6,113 bases of DNA from JACPSX01 sp035288405 [NCBI: bacterium]. Lineage in GTDB: Bacteria > JACPSX01. The translations under genes and the position numbers were made by a program. Below, piece by piece: positions 1-5,681 of the stretch. Position 1 is the first letter of the stretch. Each line of letters begins with the position of its first letter. The stretch covers positions 1 through 6,113 of the forward strand of contig DATEAK010000049.1 of the NCBI GenBank assembly GCA_035288405.1, given 5' to 3'. The notes beneath the pieces are model-generated. The model was given only the letters and a program-made list of their open reading frames with translations, was not told where the DNA came from and did no database searches.

Positions 1-1
1 C

Positions 2-349
2 ATTTCCTATCTCACTATTGAAAAGAAGGGGGAGATTCCCGACGAATTCCACGCGGCCATGGGAGATTGGATCTTCGGTTGTGACGTTTGCCAGGAGGTT
101 TGTCCGTGGAACCGTTTCGCACAGCCGACTTCCGAGCCGGCTTTCCAGCCCAGAATGGAGAACCGAGCTCCGATCCTTTCCGACCTCCTTCAACTTACAC
201 CCCAAGAGTTCTCCATCCGCACCCGCCGGTCGCCGCTGAAAAGAGCGAAACGCCATGGCCTGCAGCGCAATGCCGCCATCGCCCTAACCAACTGCAGGCA
301 GGGAGAGGCCACAGACGATGAGACCTCTCCCCCTGCCGGTGATCGGTAA
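2..349 (+). CDS. queG: Epoxyqueuosine reductase QueG, C-terminal part (5' end outside window)
   Basis: The last 115 residues of QueG are visible, entering the window already in frame and ending at TAA 347-349. QueG is a cytoplasmic, cobalamin- and iron-sulfur-dependent enzyme that reduces epoxyqueuosine to queuosine at wobble position 34 of tRNAs with GUN anticodons, the last step of queuosine synthesis. The visible part begins with ISYLTIE and continues through GDWIFGCDVCQEVCPWN. The three Cys of the CxxCxxxCP motif (visible residues 27, 30, 34) are ligands of the second 4Fe-4S cluster region. A tail of the GLxRNAxIALxN type follows, which is the usual end of short-form QueG; no HEAT-repeat extension is present. 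The catalytic Asp and the first cysteine cluster lie upstream of the window. The gene converges on the deacetylase gene, with 35 nt between the stop codons. The family call is secure from the motif block and tail together. Confidence 0.93.
   Translation: MSYLTIEKKGEIPDEFHAAMGDWIFGCDVCQEVCPWNRFAQPTSEPAFQPRMENRAPILSDLLQLTPQEFSIRTRRSPLKRAKRHGLQRNAAIALTNCRQGEATDDETSPPAGDR
297..337 (+). repeat. Inverted repeat in the 3' end of queG
   Basis: GGCA (297-300) plus GGGAGAGG (301-308) pairs with CCTCTCCC (324-331) plus TGCC (334-337), giving 12 base pairs with a 2-nt bulge (CC, 332-333) and a 15-nt loop. It lies inside the last codons of queG, in the poorly conserved tail after the conserved RNAxIALxN block. 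No T-run follows it, so it does not look like a standard intrinsic terminator. It could stabilise the mRNA 3' end or be a REP-like element; its role is unknown. Confidence 0.55.
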
Positions 350-372
350 GGAACAATGCTGAGGAATGTTCC
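350..372. terminator. Weak hairpin between convergent queG and deacetylase genes
   Basis: GGAACA (350-355) and TGTTCC (367-372) form a perfect 6-bp stem with an 11-nt loop, directly after the queG stop and just past the deacetylase stop on the other strand. Its position suggests a shared transcription end. The plus strand continues with GGATATTTTCGG, only a short interrupted T-run, and the minus strand has no T-run, so termination strength is doubtful. Confidence 0.3.
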
Positions 373-384
373 GGATATTTTCGG

Positions 385-1308
385 TTACGGGTTCACGTAC
401 TGTTTGCGCAGCAGTTCGGCTACATCAATGGTGCGGGCAAACCAGACTTCCGGGTATCCCTTGATGTGTTTGAGCATTCCTTCTACGGCTTTAGAACGGT
501 TCGCGCGACCTGAGATATAGGGGTGCATCGTGACGATGAACATCTTGGGCTCGCGTTTGGCCTCCTCGTAGAGGACATCAAATTCATCCTGCCACACCCA
601 GAGGGCGTTTCGCGGGTTTCCGTAGGGGCCGGGGGCCACCGTGGCTCCACCCCCTTGGCGGCGTTGGGACCCGGGCATGTAGAGCTGGGCATCGTCGGTC
701 GCCACGGTGTAGGGGATCTCCACCATCGTCTTGCCGTTGACCTTGAGCAGATAGGGGAGGTCATCGTTCAGGTAATCGCTGCGCCAGATGAAGCCGTTTT
801 CCAGCAGAAGGGTGAGAGTGTTCTCGCTGGCCCGGATCTGCGGGGAACGCCAGCCCACCAGCGGTGCACCGGAAATGTCCTCCAGAACCTGTTTCGTTTT
901 GCGGATGACTTCATTTTCCTGATCGCGGCTCAGCTCCCACAGGGATTCGTGAAGATAAGCATGGCCGCCGATGTCGTGCCCTGCGTTGCGTATGGCCCGG
1001 GTGGCCTGGGGGTATAACTCTGCTGTGCGTCCGGAGATCATGAAACTCGCCTTGACCCCGTTGCGCTCCAGGATTTCCAGGATACGCCACACCCCTCTGC
1101 GCCCCCCGTACTGGCGTTCCGTAAGCTCCATGTAGTCGGGTTTCCCGGTCGGCAGCACGGGGGTTCCGAGTTCAGCTTGGAAATCGAAGGTAATGAGGAC
1201 GGCGATTCTCGCCTCGTTGGGCCAACGAAAATCCTCGGGGAGCTGGACCTCTGTGAGATTCGGAAGTAAATGAGACGTGGATTTGTTATCTCCTCGATGG
1301 AATTTCAT
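385..1308 (-). CDS. Polysaccharide deacetylase family protein (CE4/NodB fold, H. pylori PgdA-like group)
   Basis: This 307-residue protein has a NodB-type deacetylase domain after about 30 N-terminal residues. Members of the wider family are metal-dependent hydrolases of N-acetyl groups on peptidoglycan or other glycans; some relatives act on cyclic imides or allantoin, so the substrate is not predicted. Visible motifs are ITFDFQAE (D42), GVWRILEILERNGVKASFMISG (72-93, the strand and helix around the barrel), GGHAYLHE (H116 and H120, metal ligands), GWRSP (152-156) and MHPYISGR (H262). The WVWQDEFDVLYEEA segment (237-250) followed by TMHP closely resembles the end of the H. pylori PgdA domain. 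Position 44 is Gln where I expect a metal-binding Asp. No signal peptide or membrane segment is seen, suggesting a cytoplasmic protein. The ATG start is supported by AGGAG 8 nt upstream (complement of 1317-1321). It stands alone, divergent from ffh. Confidence 0.87.
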   Translation of the reverse strand: MKFHRGDNKSTSHLLPNLTEVQLPEDFRWPNEARIAVLITFDFQAELGTPVLPTGKPDYMELTERQYGGRRGVWRILEILERNGVKASFMISGRTAELYPQATRAIRNAGHDIGGHAYLHESLWELSRDQENEVIRKTKQVLEDISGAPLVGWRSPQIRASENTLTLLLENGFIWRSDYLNDDLPYLLKVNGKTMVEIPYTVATDDAQLYMPGSQRRQGGGATVAPGPYGNPRNALWVWQDEFDVLYEEAKREPKMFIVTMHPYISGRANRSKAVEGMLKHIKGYPEVWFARTIDVAELLRKQYVNP

Positions 1309-1435
1309 ATAACTTTCTCCTCTCTGAGATTTCGGCGATACTCCTGGACCCGCCAGGAGGCAGTGCTGGTAGCAAGAGACCGCCCTTCGGGAGTATCCTT
1401 AGTCACGTATTTGGGATCAGCGGGGTGCGAAACCG
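1309..1435 (-). promoter_or_regulatory. Putative structured 5' leader of the deacetylase gene
   Basis: Read on the minus strand, a weak promoter candidate is TTGCGC (1470-1465), 17 nt, TAAAGT (1447-1442), which would start RNA near 1435. The following leader of about 127 nt can fold in two exclusive ways. One is a local 7-bp hairpin with loop CGGGT (arms 1353-1359 and 1341-1347). The other is a long-range 8-bp helix, GATACTCC with GGAGTATC (arms 1390-1397 and 1337-1344). Both use bases 1341-1344. A further hairpin GTGCG/CGCAC lies near the 5' end. The ribosome binding site (1317-1321) follows 16 nt after the last arm. I do not recognise a known riboswitch class. The helices are read directly from the sequence; the promoter and regulation are inference. 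Confidence 0.35.
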
Positions 1436-1474
1436 CGCACTACTTTATTCAAAACCAGCCAGAGGCGCAAGCAA

Positions 1475-1532
1475 GAAACGAGGGAGGAAGAGTCCGTATT
1501 CGGGCGAGCCACCAACGGCCTCCCTCAGTTTC
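1475..1532. other. Strong 13-bp bulged stem in the divergent intergenic region
   Basis: GAAACGAGGGAGG (1475-1487) pairs with CCTCCCTC-A-GTTTC (1519-1532), giving 13 pairs interrupted only by bulged A1527. Inside it, GTCCG (1492-1496) and CGGGC (1501-1505) close a TATT loop, with one G-T wobble. The stem lies about 40 nt beyond the candidate deacetylase start site and about 87 nt before the ffh promoter, outside any supported gene. It could be part of a small RNA on either strand or a relic of a mobile repeat. It does not match RNase P RNA, SRP RNA, tmRNA or tRNA signatures I know. Confidence 0.5.
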
Positions 1533-1618
1533 CCAAAGGCTTCAGACGTGTAGGATTAAAGAAAGGCGGGTCTTTATGTTTTGCCAAATTGACCCAACGG
1601 GCACGGCAAGAATAGTCC

Positions 1619-1646
1619 TTGACTCCCCTCTGCAATTCCGTAAAAT
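1619..1646 (+). promoter_or_regulatory. Sigma70-type promoter for ffh
   Basis: TTGACT (1619-1624, 5 of 6 consensus) and TAAAAT (1641-1646, 5 of 6) are separated by 16 nt, placing the RNA start near 1653 and leaving a 5' UTR of roughly 80 nt before the ffh ATG. A weaker overlapping candidate upstream is TTGACC (1589-1594) with AATAGT (1611-1616). This promoter probably drives ffh and the tightly packed genes after it. Confidence 0.65.
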
Positions 1647-1723
1647 GTCGTATTTACACGGGTTTCCAAAGCCTGTTCCGCACCGCTGAACGTAGAGGCG
1701 GGTTTTTTTCGAATCCTAAGAGT

Positions 1724-1727
1724 GGAG
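1724..1727 (+). promoter_or_regulatory. Ribosome binding site deciding the ffh start
   Basis: GGAG at 1724-1727 lies 9 nt before ATG 1737. An in-frame GTG at 1722 would give five extra residues (MECVW), but it would place this site inside the gene, and Ffh proteins normally begin with MFE-type residues. ATG 1737 is therefore chosen. Confidence 0.75.
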
Positions 1728-1736
1728 TGTGTGTGG

Positions 1737-3068
1737 ATGTTTGAAGCACTGAGCGGCCGTCTTGAGGGGATCTTTCAGAAACTCAGAGGCCGAGGCTTGT
1801 TGACCGAGGAGAACATCCGGGAGGGACTGAGGGAAGTAAGGCTCGCCCTCCTGGAGGCGGATGTCCATTTCTCCGTTGTGAAACGGTTCGTCGAGCGAGT
1901 TCGGGAACGAGGCGTCGGTCAGGAAGTGCTGAAGAGTCTCACCCCCGGGCAGCAACTGGTAAAGATTGTCCATGAGGAATTGATCGGGCTTCTCGGTGTG
2001 AACCATGCGCCGCTGGCCTTTGCTCCGCAACCTCCGACTCTGATCTTCCTCGTAGGCCTGCAGGGCTCTGGAAAGACGACTACTTCTGGAAAGCTGGCTC
2101 TTTGGTGCCGGGAAAAGGGACGCTCCCCATTGCTGGTGGCTGCCGACGTCCACCGGCCTGCCGCGGCGGCTCAGTTGGCTACATTGGGAGAGCAGTTAAA
2201 GGTGTCCGTTCTGACTCCGAAGCCTGGAGCCAAACCCGTTGAGATCGGCAAGGAAGGTCTTTCCCGGGCGCGTGCGGGAGCCCACGATGTGGTGATCGTG
2301 GATACCGCCGGCCGCCTTCACATCGATCCGGATCTCATGGAAGAGCTCAAAGAAATGGTGACGACCCTGCGGCCTCACGAGGTCCTTCTGGTTGCCGATG
2401 CGATGACGGGTCAGGATGCGGTCAACAGTGCCACCGCATTTCATCAGGCGGTGGGACTCACGGGGATCATTCTCACGAAGATGGATGGGGATGCTCGCGG
2501 AGGCGCCGCTCTCTCGATTCGTGAGGTTACGGGGCAGCCCGTGAAGTTTATCGGAGTCGGAGAGAAGCTGGACCGCCTCGAAGTGTTTCATCCGGAGCGC
2601 ATCGCCTCACGAATCTTGGGAATGGGAGACGTCCTCTCGCTGATCGAAAAGGCCGAGCAGGTCATGGAAGTGGAGAATGCGGAGAAGCTGGCTCGCAAGA
2701 TTCGGGAAGATGCTTTCACCCTCGATGATTTCCGGCAGCAGCTTCAGCAGGTGAAACGCATGGGGTCCATGCAGCAGGTCCTGGAGATGATCCCCGGGTT
2801 AAAGAAGCTCAAAGGGGTGCAGGCCGATGAGAAGGAACTGGTGAAAGTCCAGGCCGTCATCGATTCCATGACGCCCGGGGAACGTCACGAAATTTCCATA
2901 ATCAACAGCAGCCGCAAGCGGCGCATTGCGCTGGGCAGTGGGACGCAAGTTCATGATGTGAACCGGCTGCTCAAGCAATTTACGGAAACAAAGAGACTCA
3001 TGCGCCAGCTTTCTAAAGCCGGCCCGCAGAGCCTGGGGAAGATGTTCTCCGGACTGCGGGGGATGTAA
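1737..3068 (+). CDS. ffh: Signal recognition particle GTPase Ffh (SRP54)
   Basis: Ffh binds SRP RNA and signal sequences of nascent membrane and secreted proteins, and delivers ribosomes to the receptor FtsY at the inner membrane. The 443-residue product has the usual family length and the order N, G and M domains. The four-helix N domain spans about 1-90. The P-loop is GLQGSGKTT (107-115), then DVHRPAAAAQL (137-147), DTAGR (189-193), TKMDGDARGG (247-256) and the GVGE closing motif (273-276). The Met-rich M domain begins near 325 and contains RRIALGSGTQVHDVNRLLKQF (395-415), the SRP-RNA-binding helix region; the usual form is IAxGSG, matched here. All GTPase residues look intact. It is the first gene of the cluster, behind the promoter at 1619-1646, and is followed after a 75-nt gap by rpsP. 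No SRP RNA gene is seen nearby. Confidence 0.98.
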   Translation: MFEALSGRLEGIFQKLRGRGLLTEENIREGLREVRLALLEADVHFSVVKRFVERVRERGVGQEVLKSLTPGQQLVKIVHEELIGLLGVNHAPLAFAPQPPTLIFLVGLQGSGKTTTSGKLALWCREKGRSPLLVAADVHRPAAAAQLATLGEQLKVSVLTPKPGAKPVEIGKEGLSRARAGAHDVVIVDTAGRLHIDPDLMEELKEMVTTLRPHEVLLVADAMTGQDAVNSATAFHQAVGLTGIILTKMDGDARGGAALSIREVTGQPVKFIGVGEKLDRLEVFHPERIASRILGMGDVLSLIEKAEQVMEVENAEKLARKIREDAFTLDDFRQQLQQVKRMGSMQQVLEMIPGLKKLKGVQADEKELVKVQAVIDSMTPGERHEISIINSSRKRRIALGSGTQVHDVNRLLKQFTETKRLMRQLSKAGPQSLGKMFSGLRGM

Positions 3069-3086
3069 AGATCCAGAAGTGCTGAA

Positions 3087-3107
3087 GGGTGCAATACCGT
3101 TGCACCT
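3087..3107 (+). other. Hairpin in the ffh-rpsP gap
   Basis: GGTGCAA (3088-3094) and TTGCACC (3100-3106) form a perfect 7-bp stem with loop TACCG, extendable by one G-T pair (3087/3107). No T-run follows, so it is not an intrinsic terminator. It sits 37 nt before the rpsP start and may be a processing or stability element in the mRNA. A 10-bp palindrome, GACCATGGTC, follows at 3115-3124 by approximate count. Confidence 0.5.
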
Positions 3108-3131
3108 GAATTGAGACCATGGTCCTACAAG

Positions 3132-3139
3132 GGAGGTGA
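3132..3139 (+). promoter_or_regulatory. Strong ribosome binding site deciding the rpsP GTG start
   Basis: GGAGGTGA (3132-3139) is a near-perfect match to the 16S rRNA 3' end, with 7 nt between GGAGG and GTG 3144. It fixes the GTG start; no ATG lies in frame at the proper place, and the conserved S16 N-terminus starts exactly there. Confidence 0.85.
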
Positions 3140-3143
3140 AGAG

Positions 3144-3395
3144 GTGTCAGTAAAGATCCGTTTGCAACGAATGGGTACAAAGAAGAAGCCGTTTTATCGA
3201 ATGGTCGTCGCCGACAACCGGTTTCCCCGGGATGGCCGGTGTATTGAAAACCTGGGGGTTTACGATCCGAAGCGAGCTGAAAGCCCCTTGACCCTCCAGG
3301 CTGATCGGGCGGCCGTCTGGGTCGGGCGGGGAGTTCAGTTGACCGAGACCGTACGAAGCCTCCTGAAGGGGGCAAAAGTCCCGGGAGTCGTATGA
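3144..3395 (+). CDS. rpsP: Small ribosomal subunit protein bS16
   Basis: bS16 is a structural protein of the 30S subunit needed for 16S rRNA folding in the body domain. The 83-residue product begins (GTG read as Met) with SVKIRLQRMGTKKKPFYRMVVAD and continues with RDGRCIENLGVYDP, the two highly conserved bS16 blocks. The family-typical segment DRAAVWVGRGVQLTETVRSLL follows at about residues 54-74, and a short tail ends the protein. Length is normal for the family. It lies between ffh and khpA, the standard order in this cluster. The GTG start with a very strong ribosome binding site is well supported. Confidence 0.97.
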   Translation: MSVKIRLQRMGTKKKPFYRMVVADNRFPRDGRCIENLGVYDPKRAESPLTLQADRAAVWVGRGVQLTETVRSLLKGAKVPGVV

Positions 3396-3506
3396 TCTCG
3401 CGGTTCTGGCAGTTTGATGGTGGACCTGGAGGGGGAGGTCGCCGTTCCTGACGTTATAAGAAGGCAGTTTGGAGAAGTTCCATTGCTTTCCGCGGAGGAA
3501 CGAGTG
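3396..3506 (+). other. 111-nt gap between rpsP and khpA
   Basis: The khpA reading frame stays open upstream to a TTG at 3414, which would add 31 residues (MMVDLEGEV and on). This extension resembles no KhpA I know and has no good ribosome binding site at its start. TATAAG at 3455-3460 resembles a -10 box but lacks a matching -35. I see no terminator. The GGAGG at 3494-3498 serves khpA. Confidence 0.45.
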
Positions 3507-3737
3507 ATGAAGGAATTGATCCTGTACATCGCCAGGTCGCTTGTGGACAAGCCCGATGAAGTAGCCGTGATGGAAGTAGAAGGCGAAAAGACGACCGTCA
3601 TTGAACTGCGAGTTGCTCAAGAGGATTTGGGGAAAGTCATAGGACGTCAGGGCAGGACGGCACGGGCCATGCGGACAATTCTCAATGCGGCTGCCACCAA
3701 GTTGAAAAAGAGAACGGTGTTGGAGATTCTGGAGTAG
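3507..3737 (+). CDS. khpA: KH-domain RNA-binding protein KhpA
   Basis: KhpA is a small cytoplasmic KH-domain protein that binds RNA, in many bacteria together with KhpB (also called EloR or Jag), and affects post-transcriptional control and cell-shape functions. The 76-residue product starts [19 protein letters not shown], the classic N-terminus of this family. It carries the KH signature [19 protein letters not shown] (41-59), with the GxxG loop as GRQG (46-49), and ends with [13 protein letters not shown] 3507 is chosen because GGAGG at 3494-3498 lies 8 nt upstream and the length fits the family; the adjacent GTG at 3504 is less likely. The stop codon TAG 3735-3737 is embedded in the ribosome binding site of rimM, indicating translational coupling. 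The placement between rpsP and rimM is the conserved one. Confidence 0.95.
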   Translation: MKELILYIARSLVDKPDEVAVMEVEGEKTTVIELRVAQEDLGKVIGRQGRTARAMRTILNAAATKLKKRTVLEILE

Positions 3738-3746
3738 GAGGTTGTC

Positions 3747-4298
3747 GTGCCCACCCCTGTACGGAATCCTCGGAGGATCGGAATTTCCGGCAGCCGGGTG
3801 GCTGTCGGAAAGATCACACGGCCCCACGGCTTGCGCGGGGCCCTTCACGTGTTCCCTTATGCACAGAACCTGATGGATTCCCTGCCGATGGAAGAGATTT
3901 TTCTGGAACCGGAGGGCGGCCAGCGTCTGGCCGTACGGGAAGTCCGTCTTCAGAATTCGAATCTAATCCTCTCTTTTTGGGACATTGATACCCTGGAACG
4001 AGCCCAGTTTCTTGTCCAGCGGGAGCTCTGGGCCGAGAAATCTTCCTTTGTCCCATTGCCGCCGGGAGACTATTACTGGTTTGAGATCGAGGGGCTTGCG
4101 GTACAATCAGTGGAAGGGGAGTGTCTGGGCATCATACAAGAGATTCTGGAGACCGGCAGTAACGACGTGTACGTCGTTCAGGGGGAGCGCGGTGAAATCT
4201 TGGTGCCGGCAATTCGGGATTTTATTGAGAGAATCGATGTGGAGGCCGGGATCGTGACCATCCGAAATCTTTCGGGATTATTGGATTATGCGGATTGA
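3747..4298 (+). CDS. rimM: Ribosome maturation factor RimM
   Basis: RimM binds ribosomal protein S19 and helps mature the 30S head and 16S rRNA. The 183-residue product has the two expected domains. The N-terminal RimM barrel starts with VAVGKITRPHGLRGALHV (about 18-35). The C-terminal PRC barrel runs from YYWFEIEGLAVQ (about 108) through LGIIQEILETGSNDVYVV to ILVPAIRDFIERIDVEAGIVTI, both hallmark segments of RimM. A short basic extension of about 16 residues precedes the first domain. The GTG start follows AGGAGGT (3736-3742), which overlaps the khpA stop. The next strong in-frame GTG (3798) would cut into the conserved start of the domain. The gene overlaps trmD by 11 nt. Confidence 0.95.
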   Translation: MPTPVRNPRRIGISGSRVAVGKITRPHGLRGALHVFPYAQNLMDSLPMEEIFLEPEGGQRLAVREVRLQNSNLILSFWDIDTLERAQFLVQRELWAEKSSFVPLPPGDYYWFEIEGLAVQSVEGECLGIIQEILETGSNDVYVVQGERGEILVPAIRDFIERIDVEAGIVTIRNLSGLLDYAD

Positions 4299-5079
4299 CG
4301 TCCTCACCCTCTTTCCGGAGATCTTCGAGTCTCCTCTAAACGCGAGTCTTCTGCGCAAGGCTCAGGAGCGGGGAGCCGTTCATTTTGCCATCTACAACCT
4401 GCGCGATTATGCTGTGGATCGTCACCGGACCACGGACGATTCCCCCTTCGGTGGAGGGGCAGGAATGGTTCTCAAACCGGAGCCCATTGTGCGAGCGCTG
4501 GAAGCTGTCCAGTCCCAAGGGGAAAGGGGCAAGGTCATTTTGCTCTGTCCTCAGGGCCGGCGACTCAGTCAGGAAATTGTCCAGGAACTGTCCTCCGAGA
4601 GCCGCTTGATCCTGCTTTGCGGCCACTACGAAGGGGTGGATGAGCGCATCCGGTTGCACTATGCGGACGACGAGATCTCGATCGGGGACTATATCCTGAC
4701 GGGAGGAGAGTTGCCTGCCCTGGTTCTCCTAGATGCGGTGGTCCGGTTGCTTCCCGGGGCTCTAGGGAATCCCGGCTCGACCCGTGATGAATCGTTTTGC
4801 GGAGGGGGACTCGATTACCCTCAGTACACCCGGCCGCAGGAATTTGAAGGCCGGCGGGTGCCGGATGTCCTCCTCTCGGGTGATCACCGGGAAATTGCGC
4901 GCTGGAGGCGCAAGGAGGCTTTACGCCGAACTCGAGACAGAAGACCCGACTTGCTGGATCTAAGCGTGCTGACGGCCGAGGACCGCAAACTCCTGGATGA
5001 AAGCGAACGGGAAGACCTGCTTAGAACTTCCGCACCGGACGGTCACGCGTTGGAATCCTCCGCAGCGCAGCGGAAATGA
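4288..5079 (+). CDS. trmD: tRNA (guanine-37-N1)-methyltransferase TrmD
   Basis: TrmD uses S-adenosylmethionine to make m1G37 in tRNAs, next to the anticodon, preventing +1 frameshifting. The 263-residue product begins MRIDVLTLFPEIF and contains the SPOUT trefoil-knot elements in order: DDSPFGGGAGMVLKPEPI (50-67), LLCPQGRRLSQ (85-95), LCGHYEGVDERI (110-121), and SIGDYILTGGELPALVLLDAVVRLLPGALGN (131-161). R153 and D167 (in STRDESF) match the catalytic Arg and Asp known for bacterial TrmD. LDYPQYTRP (175-183) and the C-terminal helical tRNA-binding region with LLSGDHREIARWRR (195-208) complete it. The start overlaps rimM by 11 nt and the stop overlaps the next gene by 4 nt (ATGA), implying coupled translation. 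The C-terminal tail after about 250 is unconserved. Confidence 0.98.
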   Translation: MRIDVLTLFPEIFESPLNASLLRKAQERGAVHFAIYNLRDYAVDRHRTTDDSPFGGGAGMVLKPEPIVRALEAVQSQGERGKVILLCPQGRRLSQEIVQELSSESRLILLCGHYEGVDERIRLHYADDEISIGDYILTGGELPALVLLDAVVRLLPGALGNPGSTRDESFCGGGLDYPQYTRPQEFEGRRVPDVLLSGDHREIARWRRKEALRRTRDRRPDLLDLSVLTAEDRKLLDESEREDLLRTSAPDGHALESSAAQRK

Positions 5080-5681
5080 AATCGTTCCTCTCCGATGTTT
5101 TTCTTGCCCTGGTTCACTACCCGGTTACCAACAAACGGGGGGAAGTGGTGGTCAGCGCTCTCACAACTCTCGACGTGCACGATATTTCTAGAGCTGCGGC
5201 CACCTACGGTGTGCGAGGCTTTTATGTGGTCACCCCTCTGGAGGCTCACAAGGAGCTGGCGGCTCGGATGTGCCGACATTGGATCGATGGCTACGGCTCC
5301 ACCTATAATCCCCTGCGTGGTGAAGCCTTGCGCTATTCGCACGTAGTCGACACGGTAGAAGATGCTGTTGCCGCCGCAGCTCGGGAGGCGGAAATTTCCC
5401 CGGTCGTTGTGGCCACAACAGCTCGGGATGTGGAGAGACCGCGGCTCTCGTACGAGTCGTTGCGGCGTCAATTACAGGAATCGGAAGGTGCTTATCTTCT
5501 TCTGTTCGGGACGGGCTGGGGGCTTACGGAAGAAATCCTGTGCAGATCAGACCAGGTGCTTGCTCCCATATGCGGCCCGACCTCGTACAACCACCTCTCG
5601 GTTCGAAGCGCCGTCGCGATTACACTGGATCGACTCCTGGGATCGAGACAAAAAGAGAAATTTTGCCCTGGCGCGGAGTGA
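5076..5681 (+). CDS. SPOUT-type SAM-dependent RNA methyltransferase linked to TrmD (TM1570-like, PF09936 family)
   Basis: This 201-residue protein resembles the small SPOUT methyltransferase family represented by Thermotoga maritima TM1570, which sits beside trmD in several phyla. The N-terminus FLALVHYPVTNKRGEVVVSALTTLDVHDISRAA (9-41) is a strong family block. It is followed by GVRGFYVVTP (45-54), the HWIDGYGSTYNPLRGEAL segment (68-85), LLLFGTGWGL (141-150, the glycine-rich SAM-binding turn) and GPTSYNHLSVRSAVAITLDRLLG (167-189, the knot region). No signal or membrane segment is seen. The RNA target is not known to me; the location suggests tRNA or rRNA. The ATG overlaps the trmD stop by 4 nt, so expression is probably translationally coupled. 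The tail after about 190 is unconserved, and a promoter for rplS begins inside its last codons. Confidence 0.88.
   Translation: MKSFLSDVFLALVHYPVTNKRGEVVVSALTTLDVHDISRAAATYGVRGFYVVTPLEAHKELAARMCRHWIDGYGSTYNPLRGEALRYSHVVDTVEDAVAAAAREAEISPVVVATTARDVERPRLSYESLRRQLQESEGAYLLLFGTGWGLTEEILCRSDQVLAPICGPTSYNHLSVRSAVAITLDRLLGSRQKEKFCPGAE

Larger units (their letters stand above)
1309..1736. other. 428-bp divergent intergenic region without a supported gene
   Basis: This stretch between the divergent starts of the deacetylase and ffh holds the deacetylase leader, the 1475-1532 stem, a smaller hairpin (TTGCC 1581-1585 with GGCAA 1605-1609, with CCC/GGG nested inside) and the ffh promoter and 5' UTR. The 8-mer AGGCGGGT occurs twice (1564-1571 and 1696-1703), and GGCGGGTC (1565-1572) is complementary to GACCCGCC at 1347-1354. 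The one long reading frame across it resembles no protein family I know, begins inside the deacetylase gene and lacks a ribosome binding site. I find no tRNA, and no 4.5S-type SRP RNA next to ffh. Confidence 0.6.

Noticed and set aside
523-1017. 164-codon open frame antisense to the deacetylase gene
   Set aside because: It is a mirror frame of a gene with clear deacetylase motifs; its own translation shows no family resemblance and no initiation signal.
1480-1526. Possible RNase P RNA fragment, from the GGAAGAGTCCG-like string
   Set aside because: It resembles the GAGGAAAGTCC core only loosely, and the partner ACAGAAA-type segment and other conserved parts of RNase P RNA are absent.
1270-1689. 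139-codon open frame on the plus strand across the intergenic region
   Set aside because: It starts inside the deacetylase gene, has no ribosome binding site, resembles no known protein family and runs through the structured elements and the ffh promoter.
1683-1709. CCGC/GCGG hairpin followed by seven T before ffh (possible attenuator)
   Set aside because: The stem is only 4 bp with an 11-nt loop, too weak to call a terminator, although the T-run is real.
1309-1736. SRP RNA (ffs) gene next to ffh
   Set aside because: The conserved GGAA-tetraloop helix with GGAAGCAGCC-type sequence is not found on either strand.
3455-3460. TATAAG -10-like box before khpA
   Set aside because: No -35-like sequence lies at a suitable distance upstream.
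3147-3848. 233-codon open frame on the minus strand under rpsP, khpA and rimM
   Set aside because: The plus-strand genes in this span are certain; the antisense translation has no recognisable domain and exists because of base composition.
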